A DNA stretch of 64,000 nt from Mesorhizobium amorphae CCNWGS0123. GTDB lineage: Bacteria; Pseudomonadota; Alphaproteobacteria; Rhizobiales; Rhizobiaceae. Both the position numbers and the translations under genes were made by a program. Below the pieces are notes generated by a model that saw nothing but the letters and a program-made list of their open reading frames with translations, was not told the DNA's origin and ran no database searches. Every line of letters starts with the position of its first letter. Position 1 is the first letter of the stretch. This document shows positions 8,456 to 16,895 of this stretch, piece after piece. The stretch is taken from assembly GCF_001686985.1 (NCBI RefSeq), contig NZ_CP015319.1:1-64000 (forward strand). The letters are read 5' to 3'.

Positions 8456-9486
8456 GTCCGCGACTGATGCATCTTATTGACGCGCTGGAGGGCTGCCCGG
8501 CTGACTCGGTCGAGAACAATGGCCAGGAGCACGATGCCGAGCCCCGCGACAAGGCCGACGCCGAGTTCGAGTTTGTTGATGCCGCGAAGGACAAGGGTTC
8601 CAAGGCCAGGCGCGGAGACCAGTGAAGCGATCACGACCATAGATAACGACAACATGATTGTCTGGTTGATACCGGCCATGATGTTCGGCAGCGCGAGGGG
8701 CAGCTGGACGCGATAGAGCTTTTGCCAGGAGGTCATGCCAAACGCCTCTCCGGCCTCGAGAACGTCTTTGTCCACTAGCCGTATGCCGAGGTTCGTTAGC
8801 CTGATCGACGGCACGATCGCATAGAGAATGATCGCGATGCCGTACAGCTTCGGCTCCGTGACGCTGAACAGGAAGATCAGCGGGATGAGATAGACAAAAG
8901 TGGGCAACGTCTGCAGCAGGTCGAGAAAAGGCGTCAGCCACCGCTCCAACCGGTTGCTGCGTGACATCGCGATTCCGATCGGCACGCCGAACAGGACACA
9001 GATGAATGTGCAGACCATGATGATGGCGAGGGTCTGCATGGCGTAACCAAAATGGTCGATGAACGCCAAGACTAGGAACACCACCAGCACGAAGATCGTC
9101 ACGCCGGTGCGACGTCCGGCGAAATGAGCGATGGCGACCAGGATCAGGATAGCCGCCCACCAAGGAAGTGACTGCATCAGATCGATGGCGTTGCGCAACG
9201 CCCAGCTCAAGGGCTGCGTCACCGGGTCCAGAACGACTTTGACGGGGTCTTTCACGTCCAGGAACAGACGTTCCAATCCGGCCGTCATGTCCCGGGTCCG
9301 TGGGAAGGCGCCGCAGGCCTTGTGAAGGACGTCCAAGGACGGAAACGGGAAAAATTCGGTTTGGTCGGTCCCCGCCGCGCCGGCCTTGGCGAGTAGATCG
9401 TCCATCGACATAGGACCGCCGATGGCGCCGGCGTCGCACCAGGACCGCAGTCCTAAGGAGTCAAAAGCTTTTTCGTAAGCTGACAT
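8452..9486 (-). CDS. Glycine betaine/proline-type ABC transporter permease (ProW family)
   Basis: A 344-residue integral membrane subunit. Hydrophobic helices run from about residue 105 to the end. The cytoplasmic coupling segment 'DVLEAGEAFGMTSWQKLYRVQLPLALPNIMAGINQT' is the EAA loop of the QAT class. The N-terminal 100 residues form the hydrophilic extension typical of long ProW proteins. The gene lies between the binding protein upstream and the ATPase downstream, overlapping the latter by four bases, so the three should be co-transcribed. Confidence 0.93.
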   Translation of the reverse strand: MSAYEKAFDSLGLRSWCDAGAIGGPMSMDDLLAKAGAAGTDQTEFFPFPSLDVLHKACGAFPRTRDMTAGLERLFLDVKDPVKVVLDPVTQPLSWALRNAIDLMQSLPWWAAILILVAIAHFAGRRTGVTIFVLVVFLVLAFIDHFGYAMQTLAIIMVCTFICVLFGVPIGIAMSRSNRLERWLTPFLDLLQTLPTFVYLIPLIFLFSVTEPKLYGIAIILYAIVPSIRLTNLGIRLVDKDVLEAGEAFGMTSWQKLYRVQLPLALPNIMAGINQTIMLSLSMVVIASLVSAPGLGTLVLRGINKLELGVGLVAGLGIVLLAIVLDRVSRAALQRVNKMHQSRT

Positions 9487-9657
9487 TTCGAGCCTTAAAT
9501 CGCCGCGATCCGGCAGCCACGCCCGTCAAGGCGCGGCCACCGGAATTGACCGAGAGGTGCTTGTCGATGTGCCTGAGGTGCCGCCAAGCATTTTGCCAAG
9601 TCAATCACTAGACCCACACATTCCTTGGGTGGTGGGCCCGGTGACCGCTGGTTGATC

Positions 9658-10629
9658 TCACTTCAGGACTGCCGCGAGTTTTTCCCGGGCTTCAGGGCTG
9701 AGCCAGTCCGCCCACACTGTCTTGTACGTGGTGAGGAAGTGGACCGCCGATTCGTCAGCCGAAGCCTTCTTGCTATCCTGCCACGCCAGCGTCTCGCTCA
9801 TCTGCTCATTTGTGAAGGTCACCTTAGACATGAGCGCTGCAATCTCAGGCTCGCGCTTCTCGAAATCCGTTGTCGCTGCCGTCACCACCTCTGCCGGCGG
9901 ATAGGCCGACTTACCGGGTGTCTTGCACGTTTCCACAGCGTTGCAGGCGTGGATCTCGGGGACATACGGGCCAATGTCGACCTTGGCCATCTTGTACTTG
10001 CCAAGAACGGATGTTGGACCCCAGTAGTAACCGAACCAAGGTTGCTTGTTCTCGTTGGCGGCGGCGATCGCCGCTGCCAACGTCTCTCCGGAGCCGTGAT
10101 TGAAAACTTCGATGCCGTGGCCTTTCAGATCGAAAGCCTCAGCCAAATGGTCGTTCGTGATTTTACAACCCCAGCCTTCGGGGCAATTATGAAACTTGCC
10201 GCCGACCCAGTCGGGATGGGCCAGAATGCCGTCGATCTTCGCAAGTTCCGGATGTTCGTCAACGAGGTATTGTGGGACCCACCATGCATCAATGCCGCCG
10301 GGGGTCAGGACATGGCCCAACGTCTTAACTTTGCCGGCGGCCACCAATGCTGGATAAGCTGGCGCGCCGTTAAGCCAGAGTTCGGTGACGATGTCGGGAC
10401 GGCCGGTCTCTGCAACCGATGTCACCGCAGTAGCAGTAGCCGAAGGAACAACCGTGACCTTGCAGCCGTAGCCCTGTTCCATCAGGAACTTGGAGACGGC
10501 GGTGACGATCGAGCCCGAGGCCCAGTTCATCTCCGTGATGGTGACGTCACCGCATTTGGCTTCGGCCGCAGTCGCGGCGATGGTAGCGATAAAGGCTGCG
10601 GCGGTGAGTTTAAGGGCGTGTGAGAGCAT
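9658..10629 (-). CDS. Betaine-type ABC transporter substrate-binding protein (ProX family)
   Basis: A 323-residue periplasmic binding protein of the OpuAC/ProX family. The start at 10629 has AGGAGA just upstream and gives a clean signal peptide (positive start, hydrophobic core, likely cleavage after 'TAAEA' near residue 22). The aromatic residues that build the quaternary-amine cage in this family are plausible at 'ITEMNWASG', 'ELWLNG' and 'FGYYWGPT'. It is the first gene of the binding protein-permease-ATPase run. A candidate operator sits about 105 bases upstream (10735-10749). The ligand could be glycine betaine, proline betaine, choline or carnitine. Confidence 0.92.
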   Translation of the reverse strand: MLSHALKLTAAAFIATIAATAAEAKCGDVTITEMNWASGSIVTAVSKFLMEQGYGCKVTVVPSATATAVTSVAETGRPDIVTELWLNGAPAYPALVAAGKVKTLGHVLTPGGIDAWWVPQYLVDEHPELAKIDGILAHPDWVGGKFHNCPEGWGCKITNDHLAEAFDLKGHGIEVFNHGSGETLAAAIAAANENKQPWFGYYWGPTSVLGKYKMAKVDIGPYVPEIHACNAVETCKTPGKSAYPPAEVVTAATTDFEKREPEIAALMSKVTFTNEQMSETLAWQDSKKASADESAVHFLTTYKTVWADWLSPEAREKLAAVLK

Positions 10630-10734
10630 TACTTTCTCCTGTTGGTATTCCATTCCAGGCGATGTCCCCGGCAGTCGGAGCTGCCGGGACGGTTCCCCAC
10701 TTTCGGAATTATAGGAATATCGAACATTTAACTA

Positions 10735-10749
10735 ACGAATATAATTCGA
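10735..10749. promoter_or_regulatory. Candidate operator shared with the LysR/GarR-like intergenic region
   Basis: ACGAATATAATTCGA at 10735-10749, in the AT-rich gap upstream of the ProX-type gene, is repeated on the opposite strand with a two-base insertion as ACGAATATAATTATCGA at 12778-12794, next to the LysR gene. Each has weak dyad symmetry (CGAAT/ATTCG). The two places are where a local LysR regulator would be expected to bind; the regulatory link is inference. Confidence 0.4.
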
Positions 10750-10785
10750 CCCTGACATCGACTTTTTCGATGTTCGGACTGTTCG

Positions 10786-11871
10786 TCAGTCGATAGCCAA
10801 GCGCGTCACAGCAGCCTCATCAAAGGTAAAACCAGTGCCCGGACGGGTAGGTATGAGAATGTTGCCATCCACGATCTCCATCTCTTCACGGAAAAGCGGG
10901 GCATACCACGGCATGTGTTCCACGGAGATGCAATTGGCGGCAGATCCGGCGATACACAGGCTGTGTTCGGTGAAAATATGGGTGGAAATGGGCAGGCAGT
11001 ACGCTTCCGCCAAAGCCGCCACCCGGCGCATTTCGGTGAGCCCGCCAATCCTCTGGAGATCCGGCATCAACACATCGGCGGCGCGGGCCTCGATCGTGTT
11101 GCGGATGCCGAAGCGTGTCCACTCCGTCTCACCCGAAGCAATCGCCATGTCGAGCGAATTACGAACTTCGGCCTGGCCCACGAGGTCATGGACAGATACC
11201 GGCTCCTCGAGCCAGCCGATGTCGAGCTCCTCAAGCATCCTGCCAAGACGGATCGCCTGCTTTGGGGTGAGCGCCTGGTTGGCGTCCGCGAGGATTTCGA
11301 TGGAGGGTCCGACTGCCTCTCGGACTGCCTTGACGCGCTCGAGGTCCTTTCGAGGGTCTTTATTGCCGACGCGCACCTTCATCGCCCGGAAACCCTGGTT
11401 AAGAAAGATCGCCGCCTCATCAACCAGTTCGTCGATGCTCTGGGAAAGCCAAAGTCCGCCGCTGGCGTATGTGCGGATGCGATCTCGGCACGCTCCGAAA
11501 AGGTGATGCAGTGGCCGATCCGCGCTTTTGCCGACCAGATCCCAACAGGCCGTGTCGAGCGCGGAAAGCGCCGAGACTGTGACGCCTGCATAGCCAGTTG
11601 GATTGATTTCAGACCAGATGGCCGAATTGATCGCCGTCACATAGTGAGGGTCCTGGCCCACAATGCGATGCGAAAAGCCGCGGACCATCTCGTCGAAGGC
11701 TTTGAGCCGCACGGCATTCAACGTGAAGATATAACTCTGGCCCACGAGCCCGACATCGGTTTCCAGATACACAAGCAGGCATCCGACCGAACGCATATTG
11801 TGAATGGCAGTGGTAATCGGCTTGGCAAAAGGAACGTCTGTCAGTCGGGTCTTCAATGCGGTGATTTTCAT
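10786..11871 (-). CDS. Mandelate racemase/muconate lactonizing enzyme family protein (second enolase-superfamily paralogue)
   Basis: A 361-residue enolase-superfamily enzyme. Mg ligands are D196, E222 and E248, the catalytic dyad is D271-H298 ('STHIF') and E318 follows, all one position off mandelate-racemase numbering. The first base motif reads 'MKVRVG', so K165 is kept but the second lysine is arginine (R167), which argues against a simple two-base racemase. It lies 24 bases after the LysR gene and upstream of the ProXWV genes on the same strand. Enolase-superfamily betaine epimerases (hydroxyproline-betaine type) are known beside such transporters, so a betaine or acid-sugar substrate is possible; neither is shown. 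Confidence 0.88.
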   Translation of the reverse strand: MKITALKTRLTDVPFAKPITTAIHNMRSVGCLLVYLETDVGLVGQSYIFTLNAVRLKAFDEMVRGFSHRIVGQDPHYVTAINSAIWSEINPTGYAGVTVSALSALDTACWDLVGKSADRPLHHLFGACRDRIRTYASGGLWLSQSIDELVDEAAIFLNQGFRAMKVRVGNKDPRKDLERVKAVREAVGPSIEILADANQALTPKQAIRLGRMLEELDIGWLEEPVSVHDLVGQAEVRNSLDMAIASGETEWTRFGIRNTIEARAADVLMPDLQRIGGLTEMRRVAALAEAYCLPISTHIFTEHSLCIAGSAANCISVEHMPWYAPLFREEMEIVDGNILIPTRPGTGFTFDEAAVTRLAID

Positions 11872-11895
11872 GGGATTCTTCAGCAGGTTGAGGGT

Positions 11896-12741
11896 TCACG
11901 CGATCGCCTCGCGCAAGGCCTTCAAAGCGGTTTCGATAAATTCCGGTGCAATGACGTCAATACGAACGGCTACGAAGACTGTTCGTTGGAAGCGCGGCGC
12001 ACCCTCGACCACATTCAGGTGGCCGGACTTGACGTGCGGTGCCACGGACTCGGCCAGGAAATAGCCCGAACCACCGCTAGCCAGGATGTGATCCATGGCC
12101 ACCGCGGCGCTGCGGATCGTGAGTTTGTGGCTAAAGACTCCCGGAAAATGCATACTGTGCTGTGCTCGGAACGTGTCCCCCCAATCCACGAAGACGTAGC
12201 CGGGAACTACCCCGCTCTCGACCGCACGTGGCTTTGTCGAGACCATCACGAGTTCTTCGCTGATCAGCGGCTCGATCCGTGCTTCCGCGCAATGACGCGG
12301 ATCATATAGAACGGCAATGTCGAGCAGGCCGGCCCGCAGTTTCTCCATCAGCACATCCGAGCGATCGCTGATGGCGCTTGCGACACCGTCCGGCAGGGCT
12401 TTAGCCATGCGTTCCAGCCAGCCGGGCACGACGCGGGGCCAATGGTTGTCCTCAACCCCCAATGTCACAAACGCATTCAGGCCTTCCGGCAACGTGGCGA
12501 CCTGCTGCCCGCGCTCCCAGGCCCGCACGATGTTGATCGCGCTTGAGTGGAACTGGTGCCCCCCCGTCGTGAGCGCAACTCCGTTGCGCTTGCGATGAAA
12601 CAGCTGGCGGTTAAGGCGACGTTCTAGTGCCTTGATCCGCGCGCTAATCGTCGACTGAGTGACATTCAACTGGTCAGCAGCATGTTGGAAGCTGCCGGTC
12701 GAGCCGACCTCCAGAAATGCCCTGATATGCTCGATGTTCAC
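11896..12741 (-). CDS. LysR family transcriptional regulator
   Basis: A 281-residue regulator with the N-terminal winged helix 'FLEVGSTGSFQHAADQLNVTQSTISARIKALERRLNRQLF' (residues about 9-50) and a C-terminal ligand-binding domain. It begins with GTG at 12741. It is divergent from the GarR-like dehydrogenase gene across 174 bases and sits directly upstream of the second mandelate-racemase-type gene on its own strand, so it could control both directions. Candidate operators are at 12778-12794 and 10735-10749. The inducer is unknown. Confidence 0.92.
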   Translation of the reverse strand: MNIEHIRAFLEVGSTGSFQHAADQLNVTQSTISARIKALERRLNRQLFHRKRNGVALTTGGHQFHSSAINIVRAWERGQQVATLPEGLNAFVTLGVEDNHWPRVVPGWLERMAKALPDGVASAISDRSDVLMEKLRAGLLDIAVLYDPRHCAEARIEPLISEELVMVSTKPRAVESGVVPGYVFVDWGDTFRAQHSMHFPGVFSHKLTIRSAAVAMDHILASGGSGYFLAESVAPHVKSGHLNVVEGAPRFQRTVFVAVRIDVIAPEFIETALKALREAIA

Positions 12742-12777
12742 TTAAAAGCGCCCTTAAATCGAATTCTTCGATATGAC

Positions 12778-12794
12778 TCGATAATTATATTCGT
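12778..12794. promoter_or_regulatory. Candidate LysR operator in divergent promoter
   Basis: In the 174-base gap between the LysR and GarR-like genes, the minus strand reads ACGAATATAATTATCGA at 12778-12794. The same core occurs at 10735-10749 before the ProX-type gene. A neighbouring palindromic GAATTC/TCGA-rich stretch at 12759-12771 may be part of an extended site. Confidence 0.4.
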
Positions 12795-12915
12795 TTGCCA
12801 CGTCAATGCGGGTGAGAAAGAGTGGCCTTGCGGTTCCAGTCACGACAGCGCCAGCTGGAGCTACGCAAGTCGGCACGTCAGGTCGACGCACAGCTGCCAC
12901 TGAACGGAGACATCT

Positions 12916-13824
12916 ATGCGGATTGCATTTATCGGGTTGGGCAACATGGGCGGGCCAATGGCCAGCAACCTGGCGCGCGGCGGCTACAAGCTTTCCCTTT
13001 TCGACCTAGATACCAACAAGGTCGATGCCGTCCGTTCGACAGGGGCGGCGGCGGGCAATCAGACAATCTCCAGGGCCGCGACCGCGGCTGAGGCGGCCTC
13101 CGGTGTCGATATCGCATTCACCTCCCTGCCAAACCCGAAAATCATCGAGTCTGTGGCGCTCGGCGAACAAGGCATTGTTGCCGCCTTGCCAAAAGGTGCG
13201 GCGTGGATAGATCTCTCAACGAACAACCTTGAATGCGAGCGCCACATCCGCGCGGCTGCTGAGGCACGGGGGATCGACTTCCTCGATGCTCCTGTCTCCG
13301 GCGGCATTGAAGGTGCTGCCGCAGGGACGCTGATGATCATGGTCGGCGGCGACGCCCAAGTCTTTGAACGCTGTAAACCGGTTCTGGATAAGATTGGCAA
13401 CCGGGTCATGCACCTCGGGCCTCACGGAGCCGGCTACGTCGCCAAGATTGCGCAAGTGGTACTTTGTTACCTCAACTCCGTGGCCCTCAGCGAGGCTCTC
13501 ATGCTGGGGGTAAAAGGTGGCGTTCCCGCAGATACGATGCTTGGGATCATCCAAGGTAGCACCGGGGCGAGCTATGTTGCTGACCGGTATGGGCCGGCAA
13601 TTTTGGACGGCAGCTACGACCCGGGCTTTGCTCTCGGACTAGCCCACAAAGACATGGCCCTGACCCTGGAGCTCGCAGGATCAGTCGGAGCCACGCTACC
13701 GATGTGCGAGCAGGTCGAGGCGGTCTACAAGAAAGCCGTCGGCAAATACGGTTTCGATCAAAACCACCTAATGGCCGTCAAGCTCCTGGAGGAGCAAAAC
13801 GGCACATTCCTGCGTTCCACCTGA
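12916..13824 (+). CDS. NAD(P)-dependent beta-hydroxyacid dehydrogenase (HIBADH/GarR-like)
   Basis: A 302-residue member of the 3-hydroxyisobutyrate dehydrogenase / tartronate semialdehyde reductase family. The Rossmann motif 'GLGNMGGPMA' is at residues 7-16, the substrate-binding 'DAPVSGG' near 125 and the catalytic lysine in 'GAGYVAKIAQ'. The asparagine the family usually carries three or four residues after that lysine is replaced ('KIAQV'), which may alter substrate handling. The start has GGAGA upstream. It heads a plus-strand run with a class II aldolase and a GhrA-like reductase, pointing to a C4 or branched hydroxyacid route; no matching kinase is present. Confidence 0.88.
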   Translation: MRIAFIGLGNMGGPMASNLARGGYKLSLFDLDTNKVDAVRSTGAAAGNQTISRAATAAEAASGVDIAFTSLPNPKIIESVALGEQGIVAALPKGAAWIDLSTNNLECERHIRAAAEARGIDFLDAPVSGGIEGAAAGTLMIMVGGDAQVFERCKPVLDKIGNRVMHLGPHGAGYVAKIAQVVLCYLNSVALSEALMLGVKGGVPADTMLGIIQGSTGASYVADRYGPAILDGSYDPGFALGLAHKDMALTLELAGSVGATLPMCEQVEAVYKKAVGKYGFDQNHLMAVKLLEEQNGTFLRST

Positions 13825-13849
13825 CAACGTGCAAGCGAAAGGACTACCA

Positions 13850-14623
13850 ATGGCAAAAGAGATGAAATCCGAGGACTTCAGCGTCCAGGGTGGCCATGCC
13901 AACATTTCCAAGGACGAATGGGAAGCGCGTGTCGACCTCGCTGCCCTGTATCGCCTCGCCAACATGTACGGTTATGACGATCTGATCTGGAACCACATCA
14001 CGATGCGTGTCCCGGGGACCGACCATCAGTTCCTGCTGAACCGGTTTGGCTTGCTTTACAATGAGGTGACGGCTTCCAACCTGATCAAGGTCGACGAACA
14101 GGGCAAGGTCCTGTACGGCCCGCCGGACGTCAACACCGCAGGCTTCGTCATCCATTCGGCAATCCACAACACCCATCACGATATGAAGGTCGTGTTCCAC
14201 AGCCACGCGCCGGCGGGCCTCGCCATCACCGCGCTGCAGGATGGCCTCGAGTTCCTGACGCAGGACGGCTCGATGCTGTGGGGCGACATCGGCTACCACG
14301 ACTGGGAAGGCCTGTCGCTGACCCTTGAGGAGCGGGATCGCCTCGCCAAGAATATTGAAGGCAAGAAATGCCTGATCATGAAGAACCATGGGTTTCTCGC
14401 GGTCGGCGCCAACGCGGGCGAAGCTTTTATGAACCTGTATTACACAGTCCGCGCGTGCCGGGTATTGATCGATGCCTATTCCACCGGCCTTAAGCTCGAT
14501 AAGAGCCGCGAAGACATATGGCGGCTGGCGCATCGCCAGTATGACGATTTCCCGCTCGGCAAATATGAATGGCCAGCCCTGTTGCGCCAGTGCGACCGGG
14601 TTGATCCTTCGTATCGCTATTAA
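13850..14623 (+). CDS. Class II aldolase/adducin family protein
   Basis: A 257-residue class II aldolase-fold protein. Zinc-ligand histidines are visible in 'VFHSHAPAGLAI' and 'MKNHGFLAVG', with the acidic residue region 'LWGDIGYHDWEG' between. The family contains fuculose- and ribulose-phosphate aldolases and 4-epimerases but also many enzymes of unknown activity; the variant with 'HSHAPAGLA.TALQ.GL' is common in proteobacterial catabolic islands and its reaction is unassigned. The start at 13850 has GAAAGGA upstream; an in-frame start at 13829 is less likely. It is 25 bases after the dehydrogenase gene. Confidence 0.88.
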   Translation: MAKEMKSEDFSVQGGHANISKDEWEARVDLAALYRLANMYGYDDLIWNHITMRVPGTDHQFLLNRFGLLYNEVTASNLIKVDEQGKVLYGPPDVNTAGFVIHSAIHNTHHDMKVVFHSHAPAGLAITALQDGLEFLTQDGSMLWGDIGYHDWEGLSLTLEERDRLAKNIEGKKCLIMKNHGFLAVGANAGEAFMNLYYTVRACRVLIDAYSTGLKLDKSREDIWRLAHRQYDDFPLGKYEWPALLRQCDRVDPSYRY

Positions 14624-14759
14624 TATGTCAGCTTGAACCTCGGCGGACCCTGCCGGGGCTTCAGCGCCCATTCATGTTCAAAGCCTGCACGGAGGTCCAC
14701 CGGCCAGCCGTCCCTTCCGTTCGGGCCGCTTTTCCTTTCCAACGGGGGCACCCCATCCG

Positions 14760-15686
14760 ATGACCATCCTGTTGAACAACCATGGCTATGACAATGAAAC
14801 CTGGCGAAGGGAAATCAGCCGCCAGCTTCCTGAATTGCCCGTGAAAGTGTTCGGTGAGCCCATCGACCCCAAAGAAGTCGTGTATGCGATGGTCTGGAAC
14901 CACCCTGCCGGCGATCTCAATCGCTATCCGAATCTCAAGGCAATTTTCTCGCTCGGTGCCGGTGCCGAGCATTTCGCCGCTGATACAAGCTTGCCCGACG
15001 TCCCGGTGATTCTGCTCGCCGATCCCGCAGTCGCCCGCGACATGGCGGCCCATGCCCTCTACTGGGTGCTGACATTCCACAGGCGCTACGCGGACTACCG
15101 ATCCCAGCAGAAAGACCGGATCTGGCATCGTAAGCAGATCGTTCCCACGAGAGAGTTTCGCGTGGGAGTGATCGGTCTGGGTCGCATCGGCACCGAAGTC
15201 GTCAGCCGAATCCGGGATTTTGGATACGCGGTCAGCGGCTGGGACCGCACCATGCGACAGATCGAAGGAATCGCGTGCTATTCCGGAGCAGATTCCCTCC
15301 CCGAGTTCTTGAACCGCAACGACGTGGTTATCAACGCCCTCCCCCTTTCCCCAAAAACGCGGCACTTCATGGACGGCAAAATCTTCTCCGCAATGCCCCC
15401 GGGCGCGTTCTTCATTAACATCAGCCGCGGCGCGGTCGTACATGACGAGTCCCTGCTGGATGTTCTCGACCGCGGCCATCTCGCCGGCGCCGCTTTAGAC
15501 GCATTCGCCCAAGAACCGCTTCCTGCTGACCATCGCTTCTGGTCCCACCCCCACGTCTTCGTAACGCCGCATATGTCTGGCGCAACATTTGCGGCGAGCG
15601 CAGCGGCTGTAATTGCCAACAACGTGCGCCGTCTGGAGCGCGGGCTTGACGTCTTTCCGGTGTTCGACCGTGCAGCCGGCTATTGA
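14760..15686 (+). CDS. Glyoxylate/hydroxypyruvate reductase A-like D-2-hydroxyacid dehydrogenase
   Basis: A 308-residue D-2-hydroxyacid dehydrogenase of the short GhrA branch. The NAD(P) motif 'GLGRIG' is near residue 140, and the catalytic Arg ('INISRGAVV'), Glu ('AQEPLP') and His ('TPHMSG') are all present. GhrA reduces glyoxylate and hydroxypyruvate with NADPH. Third gene of the plus-strand run beginning at 12916, about 135 bases after the aldolase gene, so an internal promoter is possible. It may reduce the keto acid released by the aldolase; that is inference. Confidence 0.9.
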   Translation: MTILLNNHGYDNETWRREISRQLPELPVKVFGEPIDPKEVVYAMVWNHPAGDLNRYPNLKAIFSLGAGAEHFAADTSLPDVPVILLADPAVARDMAAHALYWVLTFHRRYADYRSQQKDRIWHRKQIVPTREFRVGVIGLGRIGTEVVSRIRDFGYAVSGWDRTMRQIEGIACYSGADSLPEFLNRNDVVINALPLSPKTRHFMDGKIFSAMPPGAFFINISRGAVVHDESLLDVLDRGHLAGAALDAFAQEPLPADHRFWSHPHVFVTPHMSGATFAASAAAVIANNVRRLERGLDVFPVFDRAAGY

Positions 15687-15702
15687 GACCACCAGCATGA
15701 CG

Positions 15703-16797
15703 CTATGCAAGCGATCGAGGGGAGCAGGTGTCTGAGGGTGTGTCACCAATGGTCGGCTTTGGCGTTGACGCTCCGAGAAACCTCCCTGCCGGCAAGCTCC
15801 GTGCTTCATGAGGCGCTATCTGATGGGCCTCGCGGAAGCACCTCGAAAAGCGGGAGGCGGATACGAAACCGCACGAAACGGCAATTTCAAGGACCGGCAT
15901 CGCTGACTGGGCAAGGAGGAGTTTCGCGTGTTCCAACCGCAATTCCCGAAAGTAGCGGCAGGGCGAACGGCCGAGATCATTGCGGAACAGACGTTCAACC
16001 TGGCGTCGCGACAGCCTTGCAGCCGCTGCGAGGTCAGCCATGGTAAGCGGGGAGGCCAGGTTTCTCTGCATCAACTCGATGAGTTTCACGACAGTGGGAT
16101 TGAGTCTGCCATGCTGACGCAGCAGCGGCAGCCGCTGACGTTCATCGCCAGTTCGGACACGCCCAGCTACGGCAAGCTCCCCAACATTGACTGCGACAGG
16201 CTCACCGCAATGCCGTTTTACAAGCTCCACCAACATATCGAAGGCGGCCGTGCCGCCGGCACAGGTCCAGATATCGTTGTCGACCTCATAGATCGTCGCC
16301 GCCGCCTCGACGCGCATGAAGCGCTCCTTGAAGGCCGGCAATGCCTCCCAATGGACGGCGCACTTTCGGTCATTGAGCAAACCCGCTTTCGCCAAAGCAG
16401 CGACACCACTCCCGAATGCGCCCGTGTCGATGCGGCGCTGCCGGCATTCGCGCAACCATGCGCTCAACACCTTGGTTTCACGACCATCATCAGGCTCATC
16501 GCCGCAGACAAGAGCCAGTGCGGGTCGTTCAGGCTGGTGCAAATATCTGCGTTCTTGGGTCAGGTCGCCGTCAACCGCGACAACAATACCGCAACTGGAC
16601 CGCACGGCTTCGCCCAAGTGGGAAACCGTACGCCAGCGAAACGCTATCCGTCCGGCCGCCTTGTTGGCGAGGCGAAAGACGTCCAGGGCGGACGACAGAG
16701 CGAGGAGTTCGAACCCGTGCGCCACGTAAAGGGCGACGGTAACCGGCTCATTGGCGGAGACGGAAGCCCAAGCGTCGCGGGACCAGTGGTGGACCAT
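15703..16797 (-). CDS. GlxA family transcriptional regulator (DJ-1/PfpI plus AraC helix-turn-helix)
   Basis: A 364-residue regulator with an amidotransferase-like (DJ-1/PfpI) domain over residues 20-190 and an AraC double helix-turn-helix from about 245 ('MADLAAAARLSRRQVERLFRNDLGRSPCRYF'). The start at 16797 has GGAGAG upstream; the longer frame to 16929 overlaps the divergent gene. At the nucleophile elbow, where relatives have 'CTGSF', it reads 'DTGAFGSG', so the cysteine is absent. GbdR, the glycine-betaine sensor, belongs to this superfamily. It is divergent from a second such regulator, and its stop converges on the GhrA-like gene. Confidence 0.87.
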   Translation of the reverse strand: MVHHWSRDAWASVSANEPVTVALYVAHGFELLALSSALDVFRLANKAAGRIAFRWRTVSHLGEAVRSSCGIVVAVDGDLTQERRYLHQPERPALALVCGDEPDDGRETKVLSAWLRECRQRRIDTGAFGSGVAALAKAGLLNDRKCAVHWEALPAFKERFMRVEAAATIYEVDNDIWTCAGGTAAFDMLVELVKRHCGEPVAVNVGELAVAGRVRTGDERQRLPLLRQHGRLNPTVVKLIELMQRNLASPLTMADLAAAARLSRRQVERLFRNDLGRSPCRYFRELRLEHAKLLLAQSAMPVLEIAVSCGFVSASRFSRCFREAHQIAPHEARSLPAGRFLGASTPKPTIGDTPSDTCSPRSLA

Positions 16798-16895
16798 GTC
16801 AGACTCTCCGCCGTGTTCTCTCAGCGACACGGGATAACCGGGCCGCGCCCTATTTGAGCGACGGGCAAATTTCGTGAAAGGACGTTTGCGTCGGC

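Noticed and set aside
9625..10623. 332-codon plus-strand frame
   Set aside because: Antisense to the ProX-type gene, which has a signal peptide and ribosome binding site; the antisense product has no recognisable feature.
10915..12309. 464-codon plus-strand frame
   Set aside because: Antisense to the mandelate-racemase-type and LysR genes, both with clear motifs. Long antisense frames are common in GC-rich DNA.
15928..16857. 309-codon plus-strand frame
   Set aside because: Antisense to the GlxA-type regulator at 15703-16797.
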